Both the position numbers and the translations under genes were made by a program. Shown here piece by piece: positions 1-11,800 of a stretch of DNA of 64,000 nucleotides. The notes under the pieces are model-generated. The model searched no databases, was not told the origin of the DNA, and worked only from the letters and a program-made list of their open reading frames with translations. Within the stretch, counting starts at the first letter, position 1, and every line of letters begins with the position of its first letter. The stretch is from Favolaschia claudopus (Eukaryota; Basidiomycota; Agaricomycetes; Agaricales; Mycenaceae), in the NCBI GenBank assembly GCA_037176885.1, contig JAWWNJ010000142.1, positions 124,001 to 188,000 on the forward strand, read 5' to 3'.

Positions 1-1838
1 TATAACTCTCTCGTAATCCATCACAGACGTTTATGAATGAGTTAAGACGTTGGCCAGCATCCTGGCTACGGGTGTTGTATTCTTGGGTAGGGTTTACCCG
101 TCTCTTCGGTTTTCTATTTTTTTTTTATCGAATGTGGAACAGGCACCGCTTTCCTACTGCTCGGAGACATCTGGGGGAATGTCCGATTGATGGCAGTGGG
201 ATTGTTCGTCTTCGGGCTCGGTGTCAGCCCCCTCGCCGTCGTACAAGAAACAATCATCGTGCGCTTTTTTAAATCTCACGGACACGGCCTGGGTGTTCCG
301 ATGGCCATTGGGCTCGTTGCAGGCAAAGGAGCATCATTCGTGTCGGCGCGTACGTCTTATCCGCTCACTGAGCGTTTTGGTCCTCGTGCTCCGTTCTATG
401 TTGCTACGATCCTTGCTGGAATGTCCGTCGTCATTAATTTAGTCTACGTCGCGGCTTCCAGATGGTTCATAGACGGAGCGGGCGCCGAACTGGAGGCGGT
501 AGATATCAGCGAAGAAGGCATGCCTTTTTTCTTTATTCTCTTAGTTATTTCGGTACGGAGTAAACTGAACCTATCAAAGCTCATAGACGCTCCGTTGTTA
601 ACATGTCTGAGGCACAAGCGCTAGAGAAGATTGCGGCCAAACGGCGAGTTCATATACGGGAAATCACCAAACTCGGTGATATTTTCTGGGCGTATGTGTC
701 CCTCTCGACTTTTATATGAATCGAACACCGAGCCTGTCCAGGTACATCGCCGTCAACATTTTCTGTGGCACAATTTGGGCCCCGTTCACTCATCTCTCGG
801 CGTAAGTATAAGTATCATTGGATGTTTTGCCGTTAGATATTTCTGACACGCTGCGATCGCAGAAATATCATTGAACTCCGTTATCAAATGACGGAAAAAG
901 AAGCTGCAACTGTAGCCTCCTATGTCCTGGTTGGCAGTATATTGTGCGCTATCCTATGCTCCCTTGTATAATCTAAAACTCCCTCAGTTTATACCCAATA
1001 TGTGGCTTCGTTGTCGATCGTCTCAGACGCAAGCCAATTGTGGTGATGTTGCTTTGTGTTTCCTCAATCTTTACCCTAGCGGCATATGCTTGGCTTGCTC
1101 TTCCCCCAAGCTGGACGCATACAGCCAAACCTGCGATCGCTGCATTCGGCTTTGGGCATGGGTTTTCTCCCTGTCGGTGTTCCTTTCCCATTGTATGCGC
1201 AGATTGATTGAAATACGGTTAACTCAGTGCTCCTGGTGTTGTTAGTTCCTCAAATCGTCCAGTCGAAATATATCTCCACTGCACTTGGCGCTCACAAAAG
1301 TGTATGCTGCTGGCTAATCTGGTATCCTCTAGACCTCACCTCCTGACAGCTCGAACAAACAGGAGCCACTATTTTTCAGGTAATGGTTTAGAAACGGTCA
1401 AGTGTGAGGGGATGACTGACCGATTCTCAGACCTTGGCAGGTCTCGCAATGGACAGTGCGAGGAAGAAACACCCAGAAGGGTCTTCCACGCAAGGAGTAA
1501 TTAATGCGTTTCTAATCCTGAACCTCTTCCAGCTATTGAGTATTCTGAGCGTTGCGTATCTGCAGCGCCGCAGAAATGCTGCCCCGCGTCTTAGACGCCC
1601 ACTATCTGCCTCGTCAAGGTTGTCTGACGATCCCAGTCGTCCTTTGCTCGATGTCCCAGACTCAGATCGTCGCTACTCGTCTACAGAATCGAGAGTACGT
1701 GCGGGGAGTGAGATTTCAAAGCAAGAAGTCAGGCGCGGGTACATTTTTGGAATAGTATGTACTGCATTGATTCTAGCTGCCTGGGTTTTATTTCTTGGCA
1801 CGGCGTGGTTCAAGTTGGGAAGGAAGAAACAGCATTAA
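1..1838 (+). CDS. MFS transporter, 3' part (MFSD1-like), 5' end outside window
   Basis: Encodes the C-terminal two thirds of a major facilitator superfamily transporter. The first clear coding exon starts at about 143 and contains LLLGDIWGNVRLMAVGLFVF and VVQETIIVRFFKSHGHGLGV, hydrophobic helices with the small-residue pattern of MFS members. A second block around 605-1000 gives a cytosolic linker (KIAAKRRVHIREITKLGDIF) followed by further helices and a DRRRKPIV-like loop. The last exon, ending at 1838, encodes a basic, Ser-rich cytosolic segment, one more membrane helix (FGIVCTALILAAWVLFLGTA) and a short lysine-rich tail. Introns of about 50-60 nt interrupt it. The arrangement resembles the MFSD1 branch (lysosomal/vacuolar dipeptide carriers), but that is inference; the substrate cannot be read from the sequence. 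The start codon lies upstream of the window. Confidence 0.85.
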
Positions 1839-2028
1839 ATGTAGAGTCGGATAGACATAAAGTGTACTTGTAGATTAGATAAGATAAAAGCTTTAGGTTC
1901 GCATCGTGGGAAACTAGACAGCTGCTCTCCGCTTACTAAGCTTTCTCTTTTCATCAACATCCAAAAAGGTTTGCGTCCATCGTGCTTGGTGATTTGCTCG
2001 CGTTCTCATTGTTTCTCTCAGCCGCAAG

Positions 2029-2877
2029 ATGGGCGCATACAAGTACATTGGTGAACTGTACAAGAAGAAACAGTCGGATGTCCTCCGCTTTCTTCTCCGT
2101 GTTCGGTCAGTCTAGTTCTTGCTTCCATCCATCCCTTATTCACTCAATATCTATCTCAATTACAGGTGCTGGGAGTACCGCCAATTGAACGTCATCCACC
2201 GCGCATCGCGCCCTTCCCGCCCTGACAAGGCTCGCCGCCTCGGGTACAAGGCAAAGCAGGGCTATGTCATCTACCGCATTCGCGTTCGTCGCGGCAACCG
2301 CAAAAAGCAGGTCCCCAAGGGTGCGTTTGCTTCTCCGCACAAGGATGCCCACCTTCGATGTCTTATTTTTCCGTATTTCGTCAGGTGCAACCTTCGGTAA
2401 ACCCGTCCGCCAGGGTGTCAACCACCTCAAATTCCAGCGCGGTCTGCGGAGCACCGCCGAAGAGCGGGTCGGCACGCGGTGTGGCAACTTGCGCGTCTTG
2501 AACTCCTACTGGATCAACCAAGATGGTGTATACAAGTACTACGAGGTTATCCTCGTTGATCCCAACCACAAAGCCGTGAGTATATATGTCTTGTTTGCCT
2601 AGGTCTTTCTCGAGACTCAATGAATATCCTCAAACCCAGATCCGCAAAGACCCCCGAATCAACTGGATCACCAAGCCGGTCCACAAGCGCAGGGAGGCTC
2701 GCGGACTCACCAGCATCGGGAAGCAGGTCCGTCCTATTCTTAAGAAGTTTTCCGCTTTGCCAATTCATATATCGTTCGCAGAACCGTGGTCTCGGCAAGG
2801 GCCATCGCCACAACCACACCCCTGCTCGCTCGACCTGGAAAAAACACAACACCCTCAGCCTGCGTCGTTACCGTTGA
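2029..2877 (+). CDS. RPL15: 60S ribosomal protein eL15
   Basis: Large-subunit ribosomal protein eL15. Five exons could be joined in frame: 2029-2105, 2166-2320, 2385-2575, 2640-2726 and 2782-2877, all with GT-AG borders. The product starts [20 protein letters not shown], carries the family signatures [20 protein letters not shown] and [20 protein letters not shown], and ends in the conserved basic tail [15 protein letters not shown]. The length of about 201 residues is right for eukaryotic eL15. It binds 28S rRNA in the large subunit. The four introns sit in a small, presumably highly expressed gene, as is usual for basidiomycete ribosomal protein genes. The upstream gap of about 190 bp to the MFS stop holds its promoter; I saw no TTAGGG element there, unlike the eS24 promoter at 41.8 kb. 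Confidence 0.97.
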
Positions 2878-3126
2878 TCTGCTTGTTCCTTCTTTTTGTC
2901 ACGTACTATATGTCCTGCTATGCCATGGTATTATGCCGGACGATGGAGATATTGAGTGCCTCAACACGATTTGCCCCGACCGTCAAAAGCGATCCCTCAT
3001 CCGTATCGAAATTCGCCACTTCAGTGCACACTTGACGGTCTTGTGAGCAAGAGTTACAGGATTCTGTTCGCAGTGTCCCGAAGTATTACATAGATCTATA
3101 CAAGAAAATACAGTAATGTACTGTAG

Positions 3127-4520
3127 TTAGAGGGTCGTCGCTTTGTGAACTGCACTTTTGAGTCGTTGTTTGAGAGGACTGCTATCACGCTGAGGCTTCT
3201 CCTCCATGGTCTCCGTTGACGGTGTTGTTGGCGTTGTCGGGCTCGCAGGGAGGCTTTGAGGCTCGTTCAACTCCTCGATGCCTGTTACTGGTTCCACCGT
3301 TTCAGTGACAACGGCCACACGACTCCACCGTCGGAAACGAGTATACTTGACGCAATAGCTGAGCCAAAGCCGCGAAATGAACGAAAGAATCTGACCTTGC
3401 CCATTCCACCCTTACCACTTGGCTTCTCCCACTTATTGTCTCCATACACCCAGCCGTCTTCGTCAGTGACGAGCTCTTCCTCTTGTTCCTCCGAGTCCGG
3501 TGACGTCTTGTCGCCCTCCGACTCGTCGGCAGACGGCGCATGCTGCGGAGTATTCGAATCGCGCATCTTTGCCGCCGCCTTCATGAGAAGACCCGTGTTC
3601 TCCTCCTTTTCAACCGGCAGAGGCTTCTCGACGCGGGACGACGTGCTGGCGCCATCTTTGCGTACCAGGACGCGCCATTCGTCCTCCTCCCACGACCATT
3701 TTGCACAACGCTTGACGCGTCCTTTGCCGTCGGGGTTGGCGTGATATAGAGTTGTGTCCTCGGGGAGGACGAAAGCGTAGGGCGGAGCGACGGCGGTGTG
3801 GGCTTTAGAGCACCAAGAGGGGCGCTCTGCGGGGAGCAATGCGGCTGTCCAGTCGAGCCCCATCCACCATCTCTGATTTTCGTAGATGGTGAAAAGAAAC
3901 CGGAGGGATTTGGTGGGCGTTGGTGAGGCAAGGCTGGCAGCAGAGAGAGCGGAAGTTGGGGGAAGGGGAATGGGTTGGCCTGTGGTGGTTGCGAGAATGT
4001 GATAGAGAGTCCAGCGGAACCAGGCGCTGCGCCAAAGGGAGACGCGCAACGCAGTGACCCATGGAGCGCGCCAAGTGAGGACAACGGTGCCAGCTATGGC
4101 CACGAGCACTCGTAAGCGCACAAAATGAGTAAGAAGCAGATACGGGAGATAGAGGACAAGGGAGGCGCGTAAAAGCAGCTTGGGGTCGCGGAAAGCGGGA
4201 GGAAGAGCGGGCAAAGCAGGGATGAGGGATTCGATAGTTGTTAGATCTGTGACGACGGCCTGGAGGGTCTGCTCTGAAGCGATGGGAGACGTAGGACGCT
4301 TGCGTGCGGACCAGGAAGAAAAGGCGAGGACAGCGATACAGGCGAAGGGGAAGAAGTATCTGAGAGTGAGCTCTGCGAGTAAGACCGTGGCCCACCAGAG
4401 GGCGATGAGGAGAAAGGCGTCATAGGAATTGGACCATGCAGGGATTTCGAGCAGACGGCGTATGGAGTGTATGGGCGTGGCGAGTGCTACCAGGAGCGTA
4501 GTGACTGGGAGAGGCAACAT
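3127..4520 (-). CDS. Pex30/Pex24-type peroxisomal/ER membrane protein with DysF domain
   Basis: Membrane protein of the fungal Pex23/Pex24/Pex30 family, which acts in the ER and peroxisome membrane to control peroxisome biogenesis and number. Two exons (complement of 3396-4520 and 3127-3345) joined across a 50-nt intron give 447 residues. The N-terminal third has hydrophobic stretches (SYDAFLLIALWWATVLLAEL; LLLRASLVLYLPYLLLTHFV) like the reticulon-type membrane part of the family. A dysferlin (DysF) domain follows: N-half IYENQRWWMGLDWTAALLPA near residue 210, and C-half DEDGWVYGDNKWEKP with the Arg/Trp strand YTRFRRWSRVAVV restored by removing the intron. The acidic Ser-rich linker and Pro-rich tail are probably disordered. 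The start codon is only 38 bp from that of GPI18 on the other strand. Assignment to an individual Pex number is not possible from the sequence. Confidence 0.85.
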
Positions 4521-4558
4521 GGCGGCATCGGCCGACCACGATATGCGCTTTACGCGAT
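4521..4558. promoter_or_regulatory. 38-bp divergent intergenic region (Pex30-like / GPI18)
   Basis: The only bases between the start codon of the Pex30-type gene on the minus strand and that of GPI18 on the plus strand. Any core promoter must overlap the coding or transcribed sequence of one or both genes. Two other ATGs here (4519 and 4543) are out of frame with GPI18 (40 and 16 nt upstream), so the start at 4559 is the first usable one. Confidence 0.6.
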
Positions 4559-5730
4559 ATGCGCTCTTTCCTTTTCCGTCTCACCGCCATCTCCCGTCTG
4601 GCCACTGCTGCCATCCTCCTCCTCACCACTCTCTTCAACCCCTTCGACGCCGCAACTCCTCACCTCCTTCTAAAATGGGATGCTATTCATTTCATCCACA
4701 TCGCCCGGAAAGGTTATATCTACGAACATGAATGGGCTTTTCTCCCCGGTATCCACTTCATGCTCTCTCTCTTCCAATCTTCCGTCCTGGCCCCCACCTT
4801 GGTCTCCCTCGTGATTGCCTACGACGCGTCGCTGACCATGTACGAGCTCTCGCTGTTCCATCTTGGATCCCCGGCCCTTGCAAAACTCGCCACTGTCCTC
4901 TCTCTGCTCCCCAGCAGCCCCGCTACCCTGTTCTTCGCGCCATATGCCGAGCCCTTCTTCACCTACCTCTCTTACAAGGGCATGCTTTACTCCGCGCAAT
5001 CCCGTTATTTTCTTGCGGCCATCATGTTCACACTCGCCGCGACGTTTCGCTCAAACGGTTTTCTACTCAGCGGTTTCATAATATGGGGCCTTCTCATCCA
5101 CCCTTTGCTCAACCGCATCCCCGTTTGTACTCTTCCCTTTCTCTCTCTTACACTGCTAACCCACTGTTCAAGATTCATCCCGCTCATGTGCTGAAATGCA
5201 TCATGTTATCTGCGCTGCCCTTCACGCCCTTCATTGCCCACAATCTCGCAGCCTATCTCGCATTTTGTTCGACCAAAAACTCTCCAGAACTCGAATGGTG
5301 CACGCGTCGGCTTCCATTAATCTATTCCCATGTCCAGTCTCGTTATTGGGACGTCGGTTTCATGCGCTACTGGACTCTCCAGCAGCTCCCCAATTTCATC
5401 ATTGCTGCCCCTCCCCTTGCCGCTATCTTAGCCTTTAGCTCACGCTTCCTTTACCGCTGGTGCAAATCCCCGACCAGTCCTCGTCGCGGGTTCAACTCTC
5501 CCTCAATAGCTCCGCACGCCATTCATGCGATCGTCATGTCCGGGATGCTGCTCTTCGCATCCCACACTCAGATTGTCCTCCGGCTTGCGGCCTCGATGCC
5601 AGTCACTTACTGGTCAGCCGCTTGGCTCTTGCTAGAATATCCCAAGTGGGGCCGTACTTGGGTTACCTGGAGCGTTCTCTGGGGCGCACTCTCTATCCTA
5701 CTCTGGGGGTCATTCCTCCCTCCTGCATAA
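4559..5730 (+). CDS. GPI18: GPI mannosyltransferase 2 (PIG-V / Gpi18)
   Basis: Dolichol-phosphate-mannose dependent alpha-1,6-mannosyltransferase that adds the second mannose to the GPI anchor precursor in the ER lumen. Two exons (4559-5122 and 5173-5730) joined across a 50-nt intron ending in AAG give 373 residues. The luminal loop LKWDAIHFIHIARKGYIYEH followed by EWAFLPG contains the WD..HF..IA..GY.YE signature of PIG-V. Later segments YAEPFFTYLSYKGML and a series of hydrophobic helices fit the multi-pass fold, and the final helices end at WVTWSVLWGALSILLWGSF. Size is a little shorter than the yeast protein (about 430), which is normal for the family. A second GPI-pathway gene, GPI2, lies 31 kb away; they are not adjacent. 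Confidence 0.92.
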
Positions 5731-5863
5731 AGTCCAGAACATATTAGGATATCAAGGGATGAGTTCGTACAGACATTGTATGTAATGTTATGCTGGTGTA
5801 TCGTGCTGGTAACGTGCAATTTCAATAAGGACTACAGAGCAGGGTTCGTAAGGTACAACAAAA

Positions 5864-8800
5864 TCACGACGACGAAGACGAAGACGACGGAGGTTTCTGA
5901 GATGCGGTCTAGTCAAGGGTATTAGCACGCATTTCACACTGACGCAGTCAGCGCAGCTCACCGTGGCGGGGGATTCTGCTTCAGCGGCTGAAATCGGCGC
6001 CGACGGTTGGGAGCTAGCAGCAACCGTCGACTGGGTATCCTTGGTATCATCGGTCTTGGGGGTGGTGCTAGAAATCGACGCCGTTGTGGAGGTTTCACCG
6101 ACACCGGAAGCTGCAGCAGAGGCCGCCGAACTTGCCGATGCCGATGCCGACTGGCTAATCGCGACGGCCTTCTCCTTCATAGCGGTCAGACCAAGATCGA
6201 GCGTATAGGTCGTGGGGACACTGGTCTGGTCGAGGTGCAGCCAGGGCACCCTGTATCCATTTCGTCCAATCCGCACGGTCGACGCCGCTTGGATATCCAA
6301 CTTCTCATCCGGAATAATGACGAGAGAGGCAATCGCTCCTTGTGTCAACAGGACATTGTTGATTGTCCCGGAATTAGCCGTGCCGTGTGCGGGAATGACG
6401 AAGTTGTCGATCGCCTCTGCGAAGAAAGCGAACGTCTCGCCAAATTCTCCCGAGTTGGATTGCACGAATTCGATTACAAGGTCGGTGTCCAGGGGGTTTT
6501 GGAACTAAAAGACGAATAGCATTAGATGCAGAAACGTTTGTAGAGCAGAAAACTTGCGTCAAAGTTAATGCTGACGATATTCGTTACGAGGGATTCCAGT
6601 GAGATGAAAACGTTAACGTGGGTGATCAGATTAGGCTGGTTGAGAGCTGTCGTTCGTATGTAAGCGGACACTATCAGCTGCATATTGAGATGGCGTACCG
6701 TGTATACTCGTGGCTAGCGTCAGACTGGACAGCGCCGGCGCCAGAGAAGCAAACGGACTGCTTTGAAGATCGCCTTGGATGGTCAATGGAAGGTCAGAAT
6801 TTCCTTGGATGAAATCTGCCAGGAAACGCTGGGCGACCGTGTCGTTGGCGTCAGCGGGCTGGTAGTGGAATTCCGTTGCGACAACATTCTGTCCTGGGAC
6901 AAGATCCAACTCCTACAGAAATACCAAGGCGTTAGATATGTTGAGAGGTGAGTATTGAACGCTCACATCGATCACTGCTCGTCCGATCTTCACCCCTTTG
7001 TAAATGACGGGCAACGAAATGTCAACAGTATCGAGTGAGACGTTCGAAGGATTTTGCAAGGTTGTTGTGAGCGGCGAAACGATGAATTCGGCGCCTCCAT
7101 TGCCGCCACTCCCTGTGACACTGACGTTGCTCAGTGCAGCAGTGTTGCCAAACGAGTTGATGCCTAAATTGAAAGACGCTTAATTTTTCGGTCAACTGAG
7201 AGGAGCGGGGACACATTCCTTTCAGAGTAGAATCGAGGTTGAAGGGGATTCCGTTGATAGGAACATCGCCGATGGTGGTACGGGCGGATACGTTGGCGCT
7301 TCCAGAGAGGACAAAGTCAATTGAAGGTGTCAGCGTGGTAGCGGCGAAGAGCAATTGGAAGCCATTTTGTGTGGCAGCTACGAGTGGTAGGTCCTCGAAG
7401 GTGATAACAAGGTCGGCTTCATTGCCAGTCGACACCCCGCCCACGGTGGGCGACATAGGTATGTGGAGCTGCAGCAAATAATGGTAAGATACAATATAGT
7501 AACAGTATTGATCGACTGCGTACCCTGGCGATATCAAGGCCCAGCTCGCTGATGAGAAGGTCTTGGGCGGACTCGACAACCTGCAAAGAGAATCCGAAAG
7601 GATTCTTGTACTTCGCCAGAGTATAGCTAGATGACGCCAATGGTGCGAAAGCTTGGTCCTGATTGACCATGATCAATGCTAACTGGTCGAGGTCGATTTC
7701 TGTGATGATCTTGAAAGCTTGACCAGGGAGGGTGACCTTGAGGTTCAAGGTCTTGAAGGCAGTGGTCAGCCAGTTCACAGCTTGACTCGAGCCAGTCTGC
7801 GGCGGCAATTAGGCCAATGCAAGGGTTTTGGGACGAAGACCTTACCGGTTGTACGGAATTGCCTTCTATCGTCAGTATCTGATCTTCGCCGGCCAAGAAA
7901 TTGCTGAACAACACTCCGATGTTCTGAAGATCAGAGCCAGACTGGGGAATGATACGTCCACTGAGATGGCTCTTCGTGGTAGCTTTGGGCGCCAGGAACA
8001 AGTTCGAGCCGGTGAGCGCTATCAAGAGCATTAGCTCAGAACCATCCTGCGACAGCGAGCAGCACTTACGTCCAACTTCGCTTCCCATGAAGAAGCTCGT
8101 GAAAGTAACGGTTCCAAGGTCTATACCAAGTTCTGTTTGATGTGAGTAAAGGAAAGTACTGATAGAGACACCGCTACGTACGGGCTGGCGAAGGTATTCC
8201 GGCGTCAGTCTCAATGTGTATTCCACCGGCGGGGTCGTCAGACGGGAGCTGGAAGTTACTGATGGTGATTCCAGGTAAGTTGTTGAAAGCCTTGAATGTC
8301 AGGTCTTTGGAGAGCACGACATTGTCAAAGATAGTTCCTAACGCCGTCAGACGAAGTTTGGAGGTGGAAATCGTCCACGTGAACTCGGGGTTGTGAAGCA
8401 GGAAAGTCGCGAAGTCTGTGAATTTGCCGGCATCCGTAATGGTGAGACGAGCTTTAGTCACATAATTTGGAACTCCAGTGTTGGCAGCGGCGCAGACTAA
8501 AACACAATAATGAGGAGAGTGTCAAACGGACAATTGCCAACATACCTGATGGAAGCGCAATCTGGGCAATATGTTGACCTTGCCAGGTCACACTGAAACA
8601 CCGTCAGAAAAAAAGAGTGACAAGCCAGAGAGACAAGTACCTCAACGGCTCTGGGAAGTCGATCAGAGCGTCAAGTGGGCCAATATTAGTCAGCGAGCCG
8701 CTGAGCGACAAGTCAAATCCGTCCTCAGAAATATTACTAGCAGGAAGAGTCAGAAAGGCTCGATAGGTAGTAAGCAAGGACGAACGTGATATTGGCTTCG

Positions 8801-11800
8801 TTAAACGCAAGGACGGATCCATCGACGAGATGTTGTGCGATAGGACCGGCCACAGCGCCGATGAGGAATAGGGCGGTCCTGTCGGTCTGCTGGAATTGAG
8901 AACGGTGCCAAGGAACACGATCTCATCAACGTACATTAACTGGAATGGCGTTCTGGACAAATGAAAGCGGTGTGGCGAAATCGTCCAATTTCACATTCGT
9001 ATCAATTTGAAGGTCAACCTTGAGGTTCTTGAGAGCCGCTAGGATCGCACCCCCAACATCGAACTGGTTCCCACTGACACAAGTCGGAGGAGAGGTGGCC
9101 ACAGTGGTAGTCACCGGAACCTTGATATTTGGGTTGGCGACAATGTACTGGAACATGGCCACTAGTGGTCCGAGGTTGACTGAATTCTCTTGGGCTAGCG
9201 TGGACAAGAATTGGATGATCACGAGGGGGTTGAGGTTGTATTTCATAGGCAAGAAACTGGATGTAACTGAGCTATGACCGTCGGCATGGATGGGGTTGGA
9301 CGAGACATCGGCATCAATAGTGCCAAGGGTTAGGGAATGGAACTTAGCGACAGCACCAACATGAAGCAAATTGATGCTCGCAGTGAAGGGATTCGCCAAC
9401 GTGAAAGCTGCCTGACTGATCCCCGTCTGCACAATGTTAGTCGGGAACTGGATGGTCGCAGACTTGATCAACGTTTGGTGAAGGGCGGGTATGGTGACGG
9501 GTTTCAGAAGAATTTGGGACAATGCTGTCTTGAGAGAGTTTATCGGGGTGGAGCCAGTTGTTCCTGCAATCGCGGTATCCGAGTCCACGCCTTGCAAAAA
9601 GTTTTCGAGCAATTTTTGTCCAGCGGCCGCAGCGCTTCCTTGTGGTGCATAGTTTACGTCGATTGGATAGCTCGCATTGCCCGGCTTGATGACCAAGTTG
9701 CTCTGGCAATGGGTCAGTGGCAAAAATGAGGCTTGTAATTGATAGCGCACGATATCGGCAGTTCCGATGGTCTGGTCTTGGAACCCTAGGTTGAAGGACA
9801 CGTCTCCAGTGCCGATAGTCAGATTACTACGTCACTCATGAGAAGAGCACACATCGAAAGGAGAAGGTGGCACATACCTGGGGTTGAACAAGGCCGAGTC
9901 AACTTTGATGAGAAGATGGTCAGGGAATCCATGATTGACATCGAGGTTTGCTACGGTAACGGGTCTGGTATTGAGGCCTTGTAGCCCAGCAATGTCGGAG
10001 TCGACCGAAAACGCGATATCAGTCAAAGACAAAAGCCCCACCGCAGTTTTAGCATCTGCGTTAGCGGACCCTGAGAGATGCAAAGTTTCGGTCTTGCCAA
10101 CAGTAGTAGCAGCCACGAAATCATCGAAATTGGACTGCTTGCCGCTGAGAACCGCGAACGGCACACTATACGGCAGATCGATGTTAGTTCATTGTGCAGA
10201 TCATTCCAGATGGCAGAAACAAACCTGTCAAAAGTGAGGTGGATGATACGCGCACTGACATCAGTCTTAGCGCTTGCTTTAGGTAACGCCAGTTGTGCGA
10301 TTGATTCCCCTTTGAAGCCGACCGTAATCGTCTGTTCCAATGCCGTGATATCCAATGGGAACGCAAACGGCAAAGTGAAGGCTGCAGCGGTGTCGCTCGA
10401 CGAAGTCGCAGGGTTGTAAGCAGTGTTCTGAGTGAACAGCAACTTAAGCTCGTTAAGGTCAATCGATTTGATGACGCGAAGAGGGCCTTGGTTGGGCAGC
10501 ACCGTGGCGATCGAAAGAGCTTTGATACCCTCGTTCAACCAGGTTACCTACTCGCTGATCAGTGACAATGGAGGGAGGTAGTAGGTGAGGCGTACATCAC
10601 TAGACCCTGCGCTCGCTCCATTGACGAGGACATTGCTGTCCTTCCCGTGCACGAAGTTGTTGAATACGGCTGAAACGGTCGCCAGACCTTCGGGGCTACT
10701 TTGAGGCACCAAACGCCCGACAAGAGCGAGAGAAGAAGTAGAACCAGGGGCAAGGCTGACGGAGGTCGCAGAGACGGGAGCGATCATGACGCCATTCTCT
10801 GCGAAAGCCTGGAAGCCGAGCGAGCTAAGTTGGATTCCAACTTGCGACGGGTTTGTCACTGTAGAGTCTATGGTCAAGTGGATGCCTCCTGCAGGATCAT
10901 TGGAAGGCAAATCGAAGGACTTGATAACGACTCCGCCCTTCAAACCATTGAAACCTGAACATAATCAGCCTAAGTACAAATGGGGGGAGATTGCGCGCGA
11001 AATTTACCTTTCAGGGTGACTTTGTAAGCAACAGATATGCCGGAAACATCGATGCCTAAAACATGTTAATGCCTCGACGGCCGTCCAGAGCGAGTGAACC
11101 TACCCAGGGCGCTGACTGAATTGGAAAAGAATCAGAAGATAATTTCCTTCATGGAAAGAACTACGGACCGGTCAAGTTGTCACCAGTTATTTGCCATTCA
11201 AAGTTCTCTTCGGTAAGCAGGGTCTAACTGGACAATCAGTGAAGAGTTCAAGCTCGCAAAGAGGAGATTGACTTTGGTGAACGCGGTCAGGTGATCGACG
11301 TCAGCTACCGCGAAGGTGGAAGTCGTGTCCAGAGTCGCTCCGGTGTCTGCTGCCACCTTCAAAGGCTCCATGGTGATATGTCCAAGCGGCTTTCCGGCCC
11401 AATTGACAGTCAATCCTCTGTCACCAAACTTAATGGAAGCGTCGACTAGGATGCCGTAAATAACAGCCAGCCAACTGAAATTACGAACACTTACAGGGTC
11501 CAGCATTGGTGATAGCGCCGTTCAACTTTGAAGCTACATACCGCAGTCAGTATAATGCATCGAAATCGAAATTTGGCTTACTGAAGGAAGTTTGCTTCGC
11601 ATCGGAAATGAGGACAGTGTCGAGACTGTAATTGGTCGTCAGCATCCACAGCACAGATCTAAGCTCGGAAGACCAACTTCAACAATGAGCCGCCAACAAT
11701 TTTCTGAACAATGGGTTGAGCGAGAATCGGCAGGATGAGGTTCAAAGATTGATCAGTCTTGGTTGTGAGACTGCTCTGCGTGTAGGTCAAGGTCGTGGCA

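Noticed and set aside
973..1245. Separate genes on either strand inside the MFS region
   Set aside because: These frames are shadows of transporter exons; the plus-strand exons in the third frame carry the conserved membrane helices.
9300..9330. Second TTAGGG-like match (AGGGTTAGGG)
   Set aside because: It lies inside a coding exon of the Tag1-like gene, as a single unit, and has no promoter context.
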